Origin: Flavobacteriales bacterium | Lineage (GTDB): Bacteria; Bacteroidota; Bacteroidia; Flavobacteriales; Flavobacteriaceae | Assembly: GCA_011524905.1 (NCBI GenBank) | Contig: WTJI01000039.1 | Coordinates: 55,447-119,446 of the forward strand | Direction of reading: 5' to 3' | Length of the DNA stretch: 64,000 nucleotides | Shown here: in pieces, positions 27,765 through 37,237 of the stretch | Layout of the letters: every line of letters starts with the position of its first letter | Position numbering within the stretch: position 1 is the stretch's first letter | Program-made: the position numbers and the translations under genes | Notes under the pieces: model-generated | Seen by the model: only the letters and a program-made list of their open reading frames with translations | Databases searched by the model: none | What the model was told of the DNA's origin: nothing

Positions 27765-29065
27765 ACAAAACAGCTTTAGTCTGGTTTCGTAACGACCTCC
27801 GCACCTTGGATAACAAAATACTCACCCAAGCTACGGAACAATACGAAAAGGTTATAGGATTATATGTCTTAGACCCAAATCGTTTTACAACGACCCGTTG
27901 GGGATTTAAAAAAACAGAGCGCTTTAGAGCACAATTCCTTTTAGAATCATTAGCAGATCTGAGACATCAACTCCAATTACTGGGTATTCCCTTATATGTT
28001 GAATTTCAGTCTACTGTAAAGGCAGTACCCGAATTTTTTGAAAATTTTGAAGCCGCTGCGCTATTTTACCAAGAAGAATGGACAGAAGAAGAAAGTCAAG
28101 AAAGTCGCCAAGTTTTGTCACTACTTCCCAAAACAGCTAGTGTTAAACATTGCAAAGACCAGTTTTTATTTCACCCTGACGATGTGCCCATTCAAATTGG
28201 AAACCTACCCGAAGTATTTACCGTTTTTCGAAAGAAATGTGAAAAGTACGGTAGTGTCCAAGCTTTGGTCAATAAACCGCAAAAAACACAGCCCGACGCA
28301 CAATGGCCAGATATTCAGCCTATTCCTACCCTAGAAGAACTAGGTTTAGAACATATTGAATCTGACAGTCGTTCAGCTTTTCCTTTCAAAGGTGGGAGTC
28401 AAGAAGCTGCACTCCGCTTGGATCATTATTTTTGGAAAACCAAAAAACTGTCCTACTATAAAAACACCCGCAATGGCCTCTTAGGTCTCGATTACAGTTC
28501 AAAATTCTCACCGTGGCTTGCTAATGGTTCGATCTCTCCCCGTCAAATCTATTGGGCTGTAAAAGACTACGAGAAAGAAATACAAAAAAACAGTTCTACT
28601 TATTGGCTCATTTTTGAATTGATTTGGCGGGACTATTTTAAATACATCTCCCTCAAACACGGAAATAAAATATTCAAACTCGGTGGAATTCTGAAAAAAT
28701 CCTATCGCTGGAAAACAGATCCCCATTTGTTTGTTGACTGGGCCAATGGACAGACAGAAGAGCCATTTGTAAATGCAAATATGATTGAACTCAAGCAAAC
28801 GGGATGGATGAGTAACCGGGGGCGACAAAATGTAGCCAGCTACTTTGCGAAAAATCTTTGGATGGATTGGCGGATGGGTGCCGCCTATTTTGAGTCACTA
28901 TTGTTGGACTTTGATGTGCACAGCAATTATGGGAATTGGATGTATGTGGCCGGGGTGGGTAATGACCCACGTGATCGAAAATTTGATGTTGCATGGCAAG
29001 CCGAACGTTATGACCCAGATGGAAAGTACCAAAATCGCTGGTTGCAGCAAACTCTTTTCCCATGA
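27752..29065 (+). CDS. DASH-type cryptochrome
   Basis: A protein of 437 residues with an N-terminal photolyase domain ([17 protein letters not shown]) and an FAD domain. The cryptochrome-DASH signature is clear: [25 protein letters not shown], where GVGNDPR differs from the [15 protein letters not shown] of photolyases. [15 protein letters not shown] and [17 protein letters not shown] also fit. DASH proteins repair CPDs in single-stranded DNA and may sense light. The ATG lies within the end of the DUF2256 gene, and the last 4 bp overlap the next gene. Confidence 0.92.
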   Translation: MQKINKTALVWFRNDLRTLDNKILTQATEQYEKVIGLYVLDPNRFTTTRWGFKKTERFRAQFLLESLADLRHQLQLLGIPLYVEFQSTVKAVPEFFENFEAAALFYQEEWTEEESQESRQVLSLLPKTASVKHCKDQFLFHPDDVPIQIGNLPEVFTVFRKKCEKYGSVQALVNKPQKTQPDAQWPDIQPIPTLEELGLEHIESDSRSAFPFKGGSQEAALRLDHYFWKTKKLSYYKNTRNGLLGLDYSSKFSPWLANGSISPRQIYWAVKDYEKEIQKNSSTYWLIFELIWRDYFKYISLKHGNKIFKLGGILKKSYRWKTDPHLFVDWANGQTEEPFVNANMIELKQTGWMSNRGRQNVASYFAKNLWMDWRMGAAYFESLLLDFDVHSNYGNWMYVAGVGNDPRDRKFDVAWQAERYDPDGKYQNRWLQQTLFP

Positions 29066-30594
29066 TTGTTAGACTTCTGCTTGGCGACCAACTAAATCTT
29101 CAACATTCTTGGTTTGAAAAAATCGATCCAAATGTGTGTTATGTGATGTTTGAAATGCGACAGGAAACTGACTATGTTCGTCATCATATTCAGAAGGTCA
29201 TCGCCTTTTTTGCAGCCATGCGACATTTTGCAAAATCACTTAGCAACCAGGGACACCAAATTATCTATCTGACACTAGATGCTCCTGAAAACACCCATAG
29301 TCTGACTGATAACCTACGATGGGTATTTGAACAAAAAAAAGCTACCGAATTTCACTACCAACAACCCGACGAATATCGACTCGATCAACAATTACAATCA
29401 TTCTGCAAAGAATTAAATATCCCCACATCAATTGTAGTGTGTGAACACTTTTTGACAGAAAGAAGTGAATTGAGTACCTTTTTTGAGGGCAAAAAACAGT
29501 TTGTGATGGAATTTTTTTATCGCTACATGCGAAAAAAATTCAACCTGCTGATGGAAGGGAATCAACCCGAGGGTGCGCAGTGGAATTTTGATAAAAATAA
29601 CCGCAACAAATGGAAAGGAACCCCGACTATCCCTCCAGTCTACCAACCCCAAAAAACAGACTTAGAAAGCTTGTATCAATTACTCGAGTCAGAGGGTATA
29701 GAAACTTTAGGAAAGTTTGACGCCGATCAGTTTTATTATCCTACCAACAGAAAAGAAGCCCTTGCGCAACTAGCTTATTTTTGTGAACATCTACTGGTTC
29801 ATTTTGGAGATTTTCAAGATGCGATGCATACTGAAGAAATCAATCTTTTCCACTCTCGTATCTCCTTTGCTCTCAACACAAAAATCCTACACCCACTTGA
29901 GGTAATGCAATCTGTGATTGATTACTATCGGGCACACGCAAAGAAGATTAGTTTGTCGCAAGTGGAGGGCTTTGTCCGTCAAATTTTGGGCTGGCGAGAA
30001 TACATGCGTGGAATATATTGGAAAGAAATGCCCCAATATGCCCAAAAAAATAAATTGGAAAACACCAACCCCCTCCCCGATTTTTATTGGACTGGAAAAA
30101 CCCAAATGAATTGCCTAAAAAATAGTATTGAAAATTCTTTGAATCACGCCTATGCCCACCATATTCAGCGACTGATGATTACAGGAAATTTTGCGCTTTT
30201 GGCACAAGTTGATCCTGATCAAGTCGATACTTGGTATTTGGGTATTTATGCCGATGCCATTGAATGGGTTCAACTACCCAACACAAGAGGAATGAGCCAA
30301 TGGGCTGACGGTGGTATTGTGGCTACAAAGCCCTATGTGTCCTCTGGTTCATATATCAATAAAATGAGTAACTACTGTAGCACTTGCGTTTATAACCTCA
30401 AAAAAAGAACTGGGGATGACAGCTGTCCATTTAACAGTTTGTACTGGAATTTTCTTGATGATAAAAAATCATTTTTCGCAAAAAACAATCGAATGGCCAT
30501 GATGCTTCGACTATTAGAAAAAATACCGCAAGAAGAATTGGTAGCCATTAAAGAACGGGCCCAACAAATTCTGAAAAATCCTGATGCCTTTTAA
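29062..30594 (+). CDS. FeS-BCP / CryPro-type (6-4) photolyase
   Basis: A protein of 510 residues starting [18 protein letters not shown], the N-terminus typical of photolyase-related proteins with an iron-sulfur cluster. Cys351, Cys439, Cys442 and Cys455 reproduce the C-x87-C-x2-C-x12-C arrangement of the 4Fe-4S ligands of Agrobacterium PhrB (350/438/441/454, from memory), offset by one. The FAD-domain segments [30 protein letters not shown] and GMSQWADGG are present. Expected activity: light-driven repair of (6-4) photoproducts. It overlaps the DASH gene by 4 bp and the fourth paralogue by 11 bp. Confidence 0.92.
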   Translation: MIVRLLLGDQLNLQHSWFEKIDPNVCYVMFEMRQETDYVRHHIQKVIAFFAAMRHFAKSLSNQGHQIIYLTLDAPENTHSLTDNLRWVFEQKKATEFHYQQPDEYRLDQQLQSFCKELNIPTSIVVCEHFLTERSELSTFFEGKKQFVMEFFYRYMRKKFNLLMEGNQPEGAQWNFDKNNRNKWKGTPTIPPVYQPQKTDLESLYQLLESEGIETLGKFDADQFYYPTNRKEALAQLAYFCEHLLVHFGDFQDAMHTEEINLFHSRISFALNTKILHPLEVMQSVIDYYRAHAKKISLSQVEGFVRQILGWREYMRGIYWKEMPQYAQKNKLENTNPLPDFYWTGKTQMNCLKNSIENSLNHAYAHHIQRLMITGNFALLAQVDPDQVDTWYLGIYADAIEWVQLPNTRGMSQWADGGIVATKPYVSSGSYINKMSNYCSTCVYNLKKRTGDDSCPFNSLYWNFLDDKKSFFAKNNRMAMMLRLLEKIPQEELVAIKERAQQILKNPDAF

Positions 30595-32068
30595 ACCTCC
30601 AATTAGCCTGGTTTGGCTAAAACGTGATTTGCGCCTTCAGGACCATGCTGCTCTTGCCACAGCATTAACACAAAAATGGCCTGTACTCTTGCTTTACGTG
30701 TTTGAACCCGCTCTTCTTGAAGAGCCGCATTTTTCCGATCGTCACTGGACTTTTATCAAACAATCACTTCAGGATATCAACACCCAATTGGAAAAATATC
30801 AAACCGCAGTAATGGCAGTGCAGGGGGATTTTTTGGAAGTCTTGGATGGAATTGAAAAACAAGCCGAGATAAAGGCAATTTACTCTCACCAAGAAACAGG
30901 CTTAAAGGTTACATATCAGCGTGATTTGGCAGTACAAACCTATTGTGAACAAGAGCAAATTCCATGGAAAGAATACCATCAACATGGGGTATTTAGGGGG
31001 ATGTCACATCGAAAAGACTGGTTAGCGCGTTGGGAGCAATTGATGAATCTGCCACTATTATCTGTAAACGCCCAGGCCAACCAATTTGTTTCAAAACGCA
31101 CCTTACAAGCATGGCAACCGGCATTCCATTGGGTAGATTTAACAACTGATGTTTACCCTCAACTACAAAAGGGAGGCGAAAGTCAGGGTCATATTTATAT
31201 GGATTCTTTTTTTAATAATCGATATAGACATTACCAAACACATATCTCAAAACCAGACCTGGCCCGTAAAAGTTGCAGTCGTCTGTCCCCATACATCGCA
31301 TATGGAAATTTATCTATTCGACAGGTACTGCATCGTTTACAACAAGAAAAAGCAAAAAAAGGCGCTGTACGGTTTCCCTTACAAGCCTTTGGGTCTCGCC
31401 TACGGTGGCAATCCCATTTTATACAAAAATTTGAAATGGAACATCGCATGGAGTTTGTTAGTGTTAATGCTGGCTATCATCACTTACGTAAACCCATTGA
31501 CCCAAAACGCATCAAAGCCTGGGAAAATGGGATGACTGGGGTGCCCATTGTTGACGCAGCCATGCGTTGTTTGGTGGCTACTGGCTATTTAAATTTTCGC
31601 ATGCGTGCCCTTGTTGTATCCTTTTTTGTACACCAACTCTGGCAGCCTTGGCAGGCTGCTTCAGCATTTTTAGCTCGACAGTTTCTCGATTTTGAACCCG
31701 GAATCCATTTTCCTCAACTACAAATGCAAGCCGGAGAAACAGGGATAAACACCCTAAGGATATATAATCCAGTTAAAAATGGATTGGAACACGATCCACA
31801 AGGGGTTTTTGTCAAACAATGGCTACCCGAGTTGCAATCGTTGCCAGTGCCCTTGGTACACCAACCATGGACTTTGACACCCATGGAAGCTGCACTTTAT
31901 GATTTTGAACTTGGAATCAGCTATCCCCAGCCTATCGTTGACTTGGAAGCTAGTCGCAAGCATGCCAGTGACATTTTGTGGAATTTGCAAAAAAACAGCT
32001 TGGTACGCCAAGAAAGTAAGCGCATATTAAATCGACATACCTTACCTGACCGTAACAGTATTCAGTAA
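30584..32068 (+). CDS. divergent cryptochrome/photolyase-family protein
   Basis: A protein of 494 residues. The N-terminal photolyase domain is intact ([18 protein letters not shown]), and the C-terminal part aligns with class I photolyases ([38 protein letters not shown]). At the FAD site, though, residues 374-387 read [14 protein letters not shown] where photolyases have NNGGWQWAASTG: the proximal Trp is Leu379 or Met381, and the Asn near N5 is about His375. The family looks conserved in Bacteroidetes photolyase clusters from memory, so this is not decay. It may be a photoreceptor or use different chemistry. It overlaps its neighbours by 11 bp and 1 bp. Confidence 0.88.
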   Translation: MPFKPPISLVWLKRDLRLQDHAALATALTQKWPVLLLYVFEPALLEEPHFSDRHWTFIKQSLQDINTQLEKYQTAVMAVQGDFLEVLDGIEKQAEIKAIYSHQETGLKVTYQRDLAVQTYCEQEQIPWKEYHQHGVFRGMSHRKDWLARWEQLMNLPLLSVNAQANQFVSKRTLQAWQPAFHWVDLTTDVYPQLQKGGESQGHIYMDSFFNNRYRHYQTHISKPDLARKSCSRLSPYIAYGNLSIRQVLHRLQQEKAKKGAVRFPLQAFGSRLRWQSHFIQKFEMEHRMEFVSVNAGYHHLRKPIDPKRIKAWENGMTGVPIVDAAMRCLVATGYLNFRMRALVVSFFVHQLWQPWQAASAFLARQFLDFEPGIHFPQLQMQAGETGINTLRIYNPVKNGLEHDPQGVFVKQWLPELQSLPVPLVHQPWTLTPMEAALYDFELGISYPQPIVDLEASRKHASDILWNLQKNSLVRQESKRILNRHTLPDRNSIQ

Positions 32069-32355
32069 TGAAAAAACAAAAACTACAACTAAACGAAGAA
32101 CAGATAGACCGTGTTATAGAAATGGCATGGGAAGACCGTACCCCTTTTGATGCCATCCAAATTCAATTTGGTCTAAAAGAGCAAGAAGTAATTGATTTGA
32201 TGCGCCGTGAGATGAAATCCAGTAGTTTTAAAATGTGGCGTGCCAGAGTGCAAGGCAGAAAAACCAAACACAGTAAACAACGAAAAGGCGAGGTCGACCG
32301 GTTCAAATGTTCACGGCAACGAAATATCAGTAACAATAAAGTATCAAAACGATAA
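32068..32355 (+). CDS. TIGR03643 / DUF2805 family protein
   Basis: A protein of 95 residues. The N-terminus carries EEQIDRVIEMAWEDRTPFDA, then FGLKEQEVIDLMRREMK, a helix-turn-helix-like arrangement, and the conserved SSFKMWRARVQGRKTKH. A basic tail follows. This matches TIGR03643 (DUF2805), a family often next to cryptochrome genes. The basic charge and helical pattern suggest nucleic-acid binding, but no function is known. It is the last gene of the photolyase operon; its ATG shares one base with the preceding stop (TAATG). Confidence 0.88.
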   Translation: MKKQKLQLNEEQIDRVIEMAWEDRTPFDAIQIQFGLKEQEVIDLMRREMKSSSFKMWRARVQGRKTKHSKQRKGEVDRFKCSRQRNISNNKVSKR

Positions 32356-32451
32356 AAGAATCTGAGAAAACAAAAAGAGCTCTTTTAGATTACTAAAACC
32401 GTACCAATGACAACAGGCATTTACTAAGTTTCAATACAGAGATGGGCGGGA

Positions 32452-33759
32452 TTAGAGGCGTGTTATTTTAGCACCAATTGCTTGAAGTCTTTCATCTATA
32501 CGCTCATAGCCCCTATCAATTTGCTCGATGTTGTGTATCACACTTGTCCCTCTGGCCGATAAAGAAGCTATCAACAGTGATATTCCTGCTCTAATATCTG
32601 GAGATGACATGGTGGTTCCTTTGAGTTGAGACTGAAAATTATGCCCAATGACAGTAGCACGGTGGGGATCACATAAAATAATTTTGGCCCCCATATCAAT
32701 CAATTTATCGACAAAGAACAAGCGACTTTCAAACATTTTTTGATGAATCAAAACGCTTCCTTTCGCTTGGGTAGCAACCACCAAAACAATACTTAACAAA
32801 TCGGGAGTAAAGCCAGGCCAAGGGGCATCGGCAATAGTAAGTATCGAACCATCGATAAAACTTTGAATTTCATAACCCTTTGTGTGAGCTGGGATTAAGA
32901 TATCATCGTTTTCTTTTTCGATTTGTAGGCCTAGTTTACGAAATACCTCAGGAATTATTCCTAAAAAGTCCCATTGGACATTTTTAATGCGCAACTCTGA
33001 TTGGGTCATGGCCGCCAGACCAATCCAAGAACCTATTTCAATCATGTCGGGTAAAATACGATGCTCTGTACCCTGAAGTGCTTCCACGCCTTCTATAGTA
33101 AGCAAGTTGGAACCAATTCCAGAAATTTTTGCTCCCATTCGATTAAGCATCAAACACAATTGCTGAAGATAGGGTTCACAGGCAGCGTTGTAGATGGTTG
33201 TTTTACCCTCAGCTAAAACAGCTGCCATTACAATGTTGGCTGTGCCAGTAACTGATGCTTCATCTAGCAACATATACTTACCTTGGAGTCGATCTGCAGT
33301 AACGGTGTAAAAATAATTTTCACGATCATATTTGAATTTGGCTCCCAATTCAATAAAGCCCTCAAAGTGGGTATCCAGTCTTCTACGGCCAATTTTATCA
33401 CCACCAGGTTTTGGGATACTACCAATACCAAATCGAGCCAGCATGGGACCTACCAGCATAATTGAACCGCGCAGGCTGCCTCCCTCCTGCTTAAATGCTG
33501 CAGAGGTAAGATAGTTGACATCCACCGAATCGGCCTGGAACGAATAACTGTTGCGGCCTTTAGACGCTACTTTTACCCCCAAATTTTGAAGGAGTTTGAT
33601 AAGCTTTTGAACATCAACGATCTCAGGAATATTGTGAATCAGAACAGGTTCTGCTGTCAACAAGACGGCGCATAAGATTTGTAGGGCTTCATTTTTGGCT
33701 CCCTGTGGTTGAATAGATCCTGACAAGGGATGACCCCCTTCTATTTTAAAACTACCCAT
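32452..33759 (-). CDS. murA: UDP-N-acetylglucosamine 1-carboxyvinyltransferase (Cys-to-Asp type)
   Basis: A protein of 435 residues of the EPSP/MurA fold. Marks: GSIQPQGAKNEALQIL with the catalytic Lys-Asn, RGSIMLVGPMLARFG, and SVTGTANIVMAAVLAEG. The active-site loop reads PKPGGDKIGRRRL, with Asp121 where Escherichia coli MurA has Cys115, the residue that fosfomycin alkylates. It transfers enolpyruvate from PEP to UDP-GlcNAc in the first committed peptidoglycan step. The DUF4290 gene lies 13 bp upstream on the same strand. Confidence 0.95.
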   Translation of the reverse strand: MGSFKIEGGHPLSGSIQPQGAKNEALQILCAVLLTAEPVLIHNIPEIVDVQKLIKLLQNLGVKVASKGRNSYSFQADSVDVNYLTSAAFKQEGGSLRGSIMLVGPMLARFGIGSIPKPGGDKIGRRRLDTHFEGFIELGAKFKYDRENYFYTVTADRLQGKYMLLDEASVTGTANIVMAAVLAEGKTTIYNAACEPYLQQLCLMLNRMGAKISGIGSNLLTIEGVEALQGTEHRILPDMIEIGSWIGLAAMTQSELRIKNVQWDFLGIIPEVFRKLGLQIEKENDDILIPAHTKGYEIQSFIDGSILTIADAPWPGFTPDLLSIVLVVATQAKGSVLIHQKMFESRLFFVDKLIDMGAKIILCDPHRATVIGHNFQSQLKGTTMSSPDIRAGISLLIASLSARGTSVIHNIEQIDRGYERIDERLQAIGAKITRL

Positions 33760-33772
33760 GAATCAATAACAT

Positions 33773-34420
33773 TTAGTAGCGTTTACGATTGTTGCGTTTT
33801 CGAGATTTACTAGGGGCATTTGATTTGGGTCCATTGCCATTTTTAGATTTTACTTTTAGGAAATCTGCGGCGGATGTTAGTGGCAATAGTTTAGGGTTAA
33901 CCACCAAGGCATTTTGGGACAGTTCTTTTAGATGGGCAAAAATAACCTCATCTTCAACTGTATCTTTATTCCAGTTTAAAAAACACTTTTTCATGTGATT
34001 GGCTATGGTGAACACCAAAGCGTCTTTTAATTCACTTTCTTCCCAGTTTTTAGCAACTTCGATCATGCGATTGATGTTATTGCCATAAAAACGGTACTTC
34101 TGACGGTTTTGTGGATAATCTAATCGTTCAGGACGTTGTTCTAACAATTCACGCTGTGGTTTTTCGAAAGGGGCGTCTACTTCCAATTTAAAATCGGACA
34201 TAATAAACAATTGATCCCACAGTTTGTGCTGAAAATCAGGGACATCACGCAAGTGGGGATTAAGATTACCCATAACTCCAATAATAGCTTTGGCTTTTTT
34301 GTTACGCTGCTCTTTATCGGTTTCAGCCACAGCCTGATCAATCATCTGGTGGATGTGACGTCCGTATTCGGGTATGATTAGTGGAACGCGGTCTGTGTTG
34401 TATTCAAGTGGACTTGTCAT
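33773..34420 (-). CDS. DUF4290 protein
   Basis: A protein of 215 residues starting MTSPLEYNTDRVPLIIPEYGR and containing GVMGNLNPHLRDVPDFQHKLWDQ and RFYGNNINRMIEVA, which match DUF4290, a Bacteroidetes family. The last 20 residues are strongly basic (KSNAPSKSRKRNNRKRY), suggesting RNA or nucleic-acid contact. It lies directly upstream of murA on the same strand, a typical arrangement. Function unknown. Confidence 0.85.
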   Translation of the reverse strand: MTSPLEYNTDRVPLIIPEYGRHIHQMIDQAVAETDKEQRNKKAKAIIGVMGNLNPHLRDVPDFQHKLWDQLFIMSDFKLEVDAPFEKPQRELLEQRPERLDYPQNRQKYRFYGNNINRMIEVAKNWEESELKDALVFTIANHMKKCFLNWNKDTVEDEVIFAHLKELSQNALVVNPKLLPLTSAADFLKVKSKNGNGPKSNAPSKSRKRNNRKRY

Positions 34421-34452
34421 TCTTTATGAATAGTTTAAAAAGGAGAAAGATG

Positions 34453-34734
34453 CTACAAGATGATGACCCCTTTGAGTTGTTTTACTTGTTTGTAAATTTC
34501 AACAACCTTGTCTGGTGTTTGATTATTGGCTAAGATACTCAAACTTCTGTAAGAACCCTTGGAAGATTTTCTTTCTGTTATTTCAGTAGACTGATCAGTA
34601 AACAAAGCTTTGATCACAGACAAATGATTACTTTGCTGTTTTACAATAAATTTATACAAATAAGGACCTGGCCAAGGCTGAGAATCTGTTAATTTTGCTT
34701 TGAATTCTTGGTAGTATGCAGTGGCATCATCCAT
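34453..34734 (-). CDS. DUF493 (YbeD-like) protein
   Basis: A protein of 93 residues with the ACT-like DUF493 pattern: WPGPYLYKFIV near residue 20, SSKGSYRSLSI, and the C-terminal VVEIYKQVKQLKGVIIL. YbeD-like proteins resemble regulatory ACT domains; their binding partner is unknown. It is the first gene of the DUF493-DUF4290-murA block and diverges from the AAA ATPase gene across 53 bp. Confidence 0.85.
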   Translation of the reverse strand: MDDATAYYQEFKAKLTDSQPWPGPYLYKFIVKQQSNHLSVIKALFTDQSTEITERKSSKGSYRSLSILANNQTPDKVVEIYKQVKQLKGVIIL

Positions 34735-34787
34735 GAAAGTTGGTTGCTTTTCTCCAAAGATAAAGCATCCATAAGTGTTAAAAAAAT

Positions 34788-35339
34788 ATGGGAGAGAATC
34801 AATTAATTGTCCTCACTGGTGGGCCTGGAACGGGCAAAAGTCAGCTATTGGCTACACTACAAAAAAAAGGCTTTCATTGCTATGAAGAAATATCTCGTCA
34901 GGTAATTGACAAGGGCAAACGTCAAGGTATGTCAAATTATTTTCTATCCTCGCCGCTTGCGTTTAGTAAAGAGCTATTTGAGGGTAGAAAAACCCAACAT
35001 CAATCAGCAAAGGCCCTGCCCTATGATACTGAAAAACCCTATGTTTTTTTGGATCGCGGATTACCCGATGTGGTTGCCTACTTAAAAGCTTTGGGAGAAA
35101 ATACAGAGGCTTGGGAAACTGAGATGATAAAATTCCCCTACGATAAAGTTGTTTTTTTTCCGCCTTGGGAAGCCATTTATCAAAAGGACGCACAAAGGAT
35201 GGAGACCTTCGAAAGGGCACAAGAACTTTCAGATCAATTGTGGCAGTTATATCAATCATATTATCCAGATATGATTGTCATACCACCTGGAAGCTTGGCT
35301 GAAAGAGCCCAAACACTACTCAAAGCCCTTCAACCATGA
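34788..35339 (+). CDS. AAA-type P-loop ATPase (AAA_28 / NadR-like)
   Basis: A protein of 183 residues with a Walker A motif LTGGPGTGKSQLL at the N-terminus, EEISRQVIDKGKRQG and the Walker-B-like YVFLDRGLPDVVAYL. It resembles small ATP-binding proteins annotated AAA_28 or NadR-kinase-like, probably a nucleotide or metabolite kinase. It overlaps recQ by 4 bp (ATGA), so the two are co-translated. Substrate unknown. Confidence 0.8.
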   Translation: MGENQLIVLTGGPGTGKSQLLATLQKKGFHCYEEISRQVIDKGKRQGMSNYFLSSPLAFSKELFEGRKTQHQSAKALPYDTEKPYVFLDRGLPDVVAYLKALGENTEAWETEMIKFPYDKVVFFPPWEAIYQKDAQRMETFERAQELSDQLWQLYQSYYPDMIVIPPGSLAERAQTLLKALQP

Positions 35340-37237
35340 AGCCATTGGAATTCTACTTGTCCCATCATTGGGGCTACGATCAATTTCGACCACTTCAGAA
35401 AGAAATAATCCATGCTGTACTCAACAAAAAAGACACCCTCGCCCTATTGCCCACAGGTGGCGGCAAGTCACTTTGCTATCAACTACCTGCAGTTATACAT
35501 GAAGGGCTTACGCTGGTCATATCACCATTAATCGCCTTGATGCAGGATCAGGTTCAGCAATTGAAATCAAAAGGAATTCCTGCCATGACACTGGAAAGTG
35601 GTAAGTCTGGATTATCTATTGATAAACAGCTTGACAATTTGATCTACGGTCCCTATAAGTTGCTATTCATCTCCCCTGAACGCTTACAAAATCCAAGGGT
35701 GATGGAAAGATTAAATAAACTATCTATCAAGCTTATTGCAGTGGATGAAGCCCATTGTGTTTCAGAATGGGGGCATGACTTTCGTCCAGCTTTTTTGGCC
35801 ATCAAAAAAATAAGACAAGAATTGATGGACACTCCAATTTTAGCACTTACTGCTTCTGCAACAAAAGCGGTGGTGAAAGATATAGAAAAGCAATTGGCAC
35901 TCCACCAAACGACTGTTTTCCAGTCCTCATTTGACCGCCCAAATTTATCTTATCGCGTAAAGAAATCAATAGATAAATTATCTGCTTTACGCCATTTGAT
36001 TCGCCAGGACAGCAGTCCTAGCATTGTATATTGTCGTACGCGTAAGCAAACAGAAACACTTCATACACATTTGAACCAAGAAGGTTTCAAGGCAAGCTTC
36101 TTTCATGGGGGGTTAAGTGAGACAGAAAAAAAAGAAAGGCTGAGGGCTTGGTTGGATGAAAAAACACCCATTATGATTGCAACAATGGCTTTTGGGATGG
36201 GAATTGACAAATCAAATGTACGGCAGGTTATCCACTTAAGTCCACCCGAAAGTTTAGAAAATTATTACCAAGAAACGGGTAGAGCTGGTCGAGATGGCGT
36301 TGAATCAGTCGTTACCCTACTGCTTGGAAGCACTGATTTTGATCAACTCAGACGCCAATTTTTATCCCAACTACCCACAACCAAAGACCTTCAACGTTTT
36401 TACAAAGATATTTGCAACTACCTACAAATTGCCTACGGAGAGGGCTTTGAGAACACCTATTATTTTGATTTCAAACACTTTAACCAACAATACAATTGGA
36501 CAGCCACCAAAGCAATGAATTGCTTTAAAAATCTGGAAAAAGAAGGGCTTTGGTATTGGAAATCTTTATCCCGATCTGAACTTCAAGTAGCATTCTTACA
36601 TCCACCAAAGAAAGTTATACAACACACCCCCTCTACACCAAAAAATAAACTATTTGAAATTTTAGTACGTCAATACCCAAACAGTGTAAAAAGAAAGGAA
36701 ACCATAGAATTGGAAACATTGGCTAATATTTTGGGCTGGGGACAGAAACAAATTCGAAAATGGTTGGAAGAGGGTCAAAAAGATGGTTGGTTAGAATTGA
36801 ATTGGGTAACGAGTGATAGTAGCCTGGAGTGGTTACATTCACGTGAAGACACGCACACATTGGCGCCACTCTTGTCAAGACTTAAGATACGGAATCGGCA
36901 AAAGAAGGAAAAAATAGATCAAATGATACAGTTTTGCCAAGATGACTTGCGTTGTAAAAGGCTACAACTATTAAATTATTTTGGGGAACAACTTGCCAAA
37001 AACTGTGGTAATTGTTCCTCTTTCAGCTGCCAAAAAGCAGTAAATGATATACAAGATACTGTAGCTATAGCGCTGCAAAAACTTCTGGACAAAGGGCCGT
37101 GTACGATCGGCGATTTCATACAAGCATTGCCCTTCGAAAGCGAGGAGATTGTAGTAATTTTACACCGCTGGGCCGCCGCTGGCAAAGTGCAACAAAACAA
37201 CAACTATCAATGGGAATTGACACAGGAAAACCTTTAA
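35336..37237 (+). CDS. recQ: RecQ-family ATP-dependent DNA helicase
   Basis: A protein of 633 residues. Helicase motifs in order: FRPLQKEII, LLPTGGGKSLCYQLPA (Walker A, about 37-50), VDEAHCVSEWGHDFRP (DEAH box), LTASAT, YQETGRAGRDG (motif VI). The RecQ zinc-binding region follows (CQDDLRCKRLQLLNYFGE...CGNCSSFSC, about 545-580), with a winged-helix-like C-terminus. No HRDC domain is obvious. It unwinds DNA 3'-5' in recombination and fork repair. It overlaps fmt by 28 bp. Confidence 0.92.
   Translation: MKPLEFYLSHHWGYDQFRPLQKEIIHAVLNKKDTLALLPTGGGKSLCYQLPAVIHEGLTLVISPLIALMQDQVQQLKSKGIPAMTLESGKSGLSIDKQLDNLIYGPYKLLFISPERLQNPRVMERLNKLSIKLIAVDEAHCVSEWGHDFRPAFLAIKKIRQELMDTPILALTASATKAVVKDIEKQLALHQTTVFQSSFDRPNLSYRVKKSIDKLSALRHLIRQDSSPSIVYCRTRKQTETLHTHLNQEGFKASFFHGGLSETEKKERLRAWLDEKTPIMIATMAFGMGIDKSNVRQVIHLSPPESLENYYQETGRAGRDGVESVVTLLLGSTDFDQLRRQFLSQLPTTKDLQRFYKDICNYLQIAYGEGFENTYYFDFKHFNQQYNWTATKAMNCFKNLEKEGLWYWKSLSRSELQVAFLHPPKKVIQHTPSTPKNKLFEILVRQYPNSVKRKETIELETLANILGWGQKQIRKWLEEGQKDGWLELNWVTSDSSLEWLHSREDTHTLAPLLSRLKIRNRQKKEKIDQMIQFCQDDLRCKRLQLLNYFGEQLAKNCGNCSSFSCQKAVNDIQDTVAIALQKLLDKGPCTIGDFIQALPFESEEIVVILHRWAAAGKVQQNNNYQWELTQENL

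Noticed and set aside
37099..37209. 37-residue N-terminal extension of fmt
   Set aside because: It lies inside the recQ coding frame; the ATG at 37210 precedes the conserved NILFFGTPEF start.
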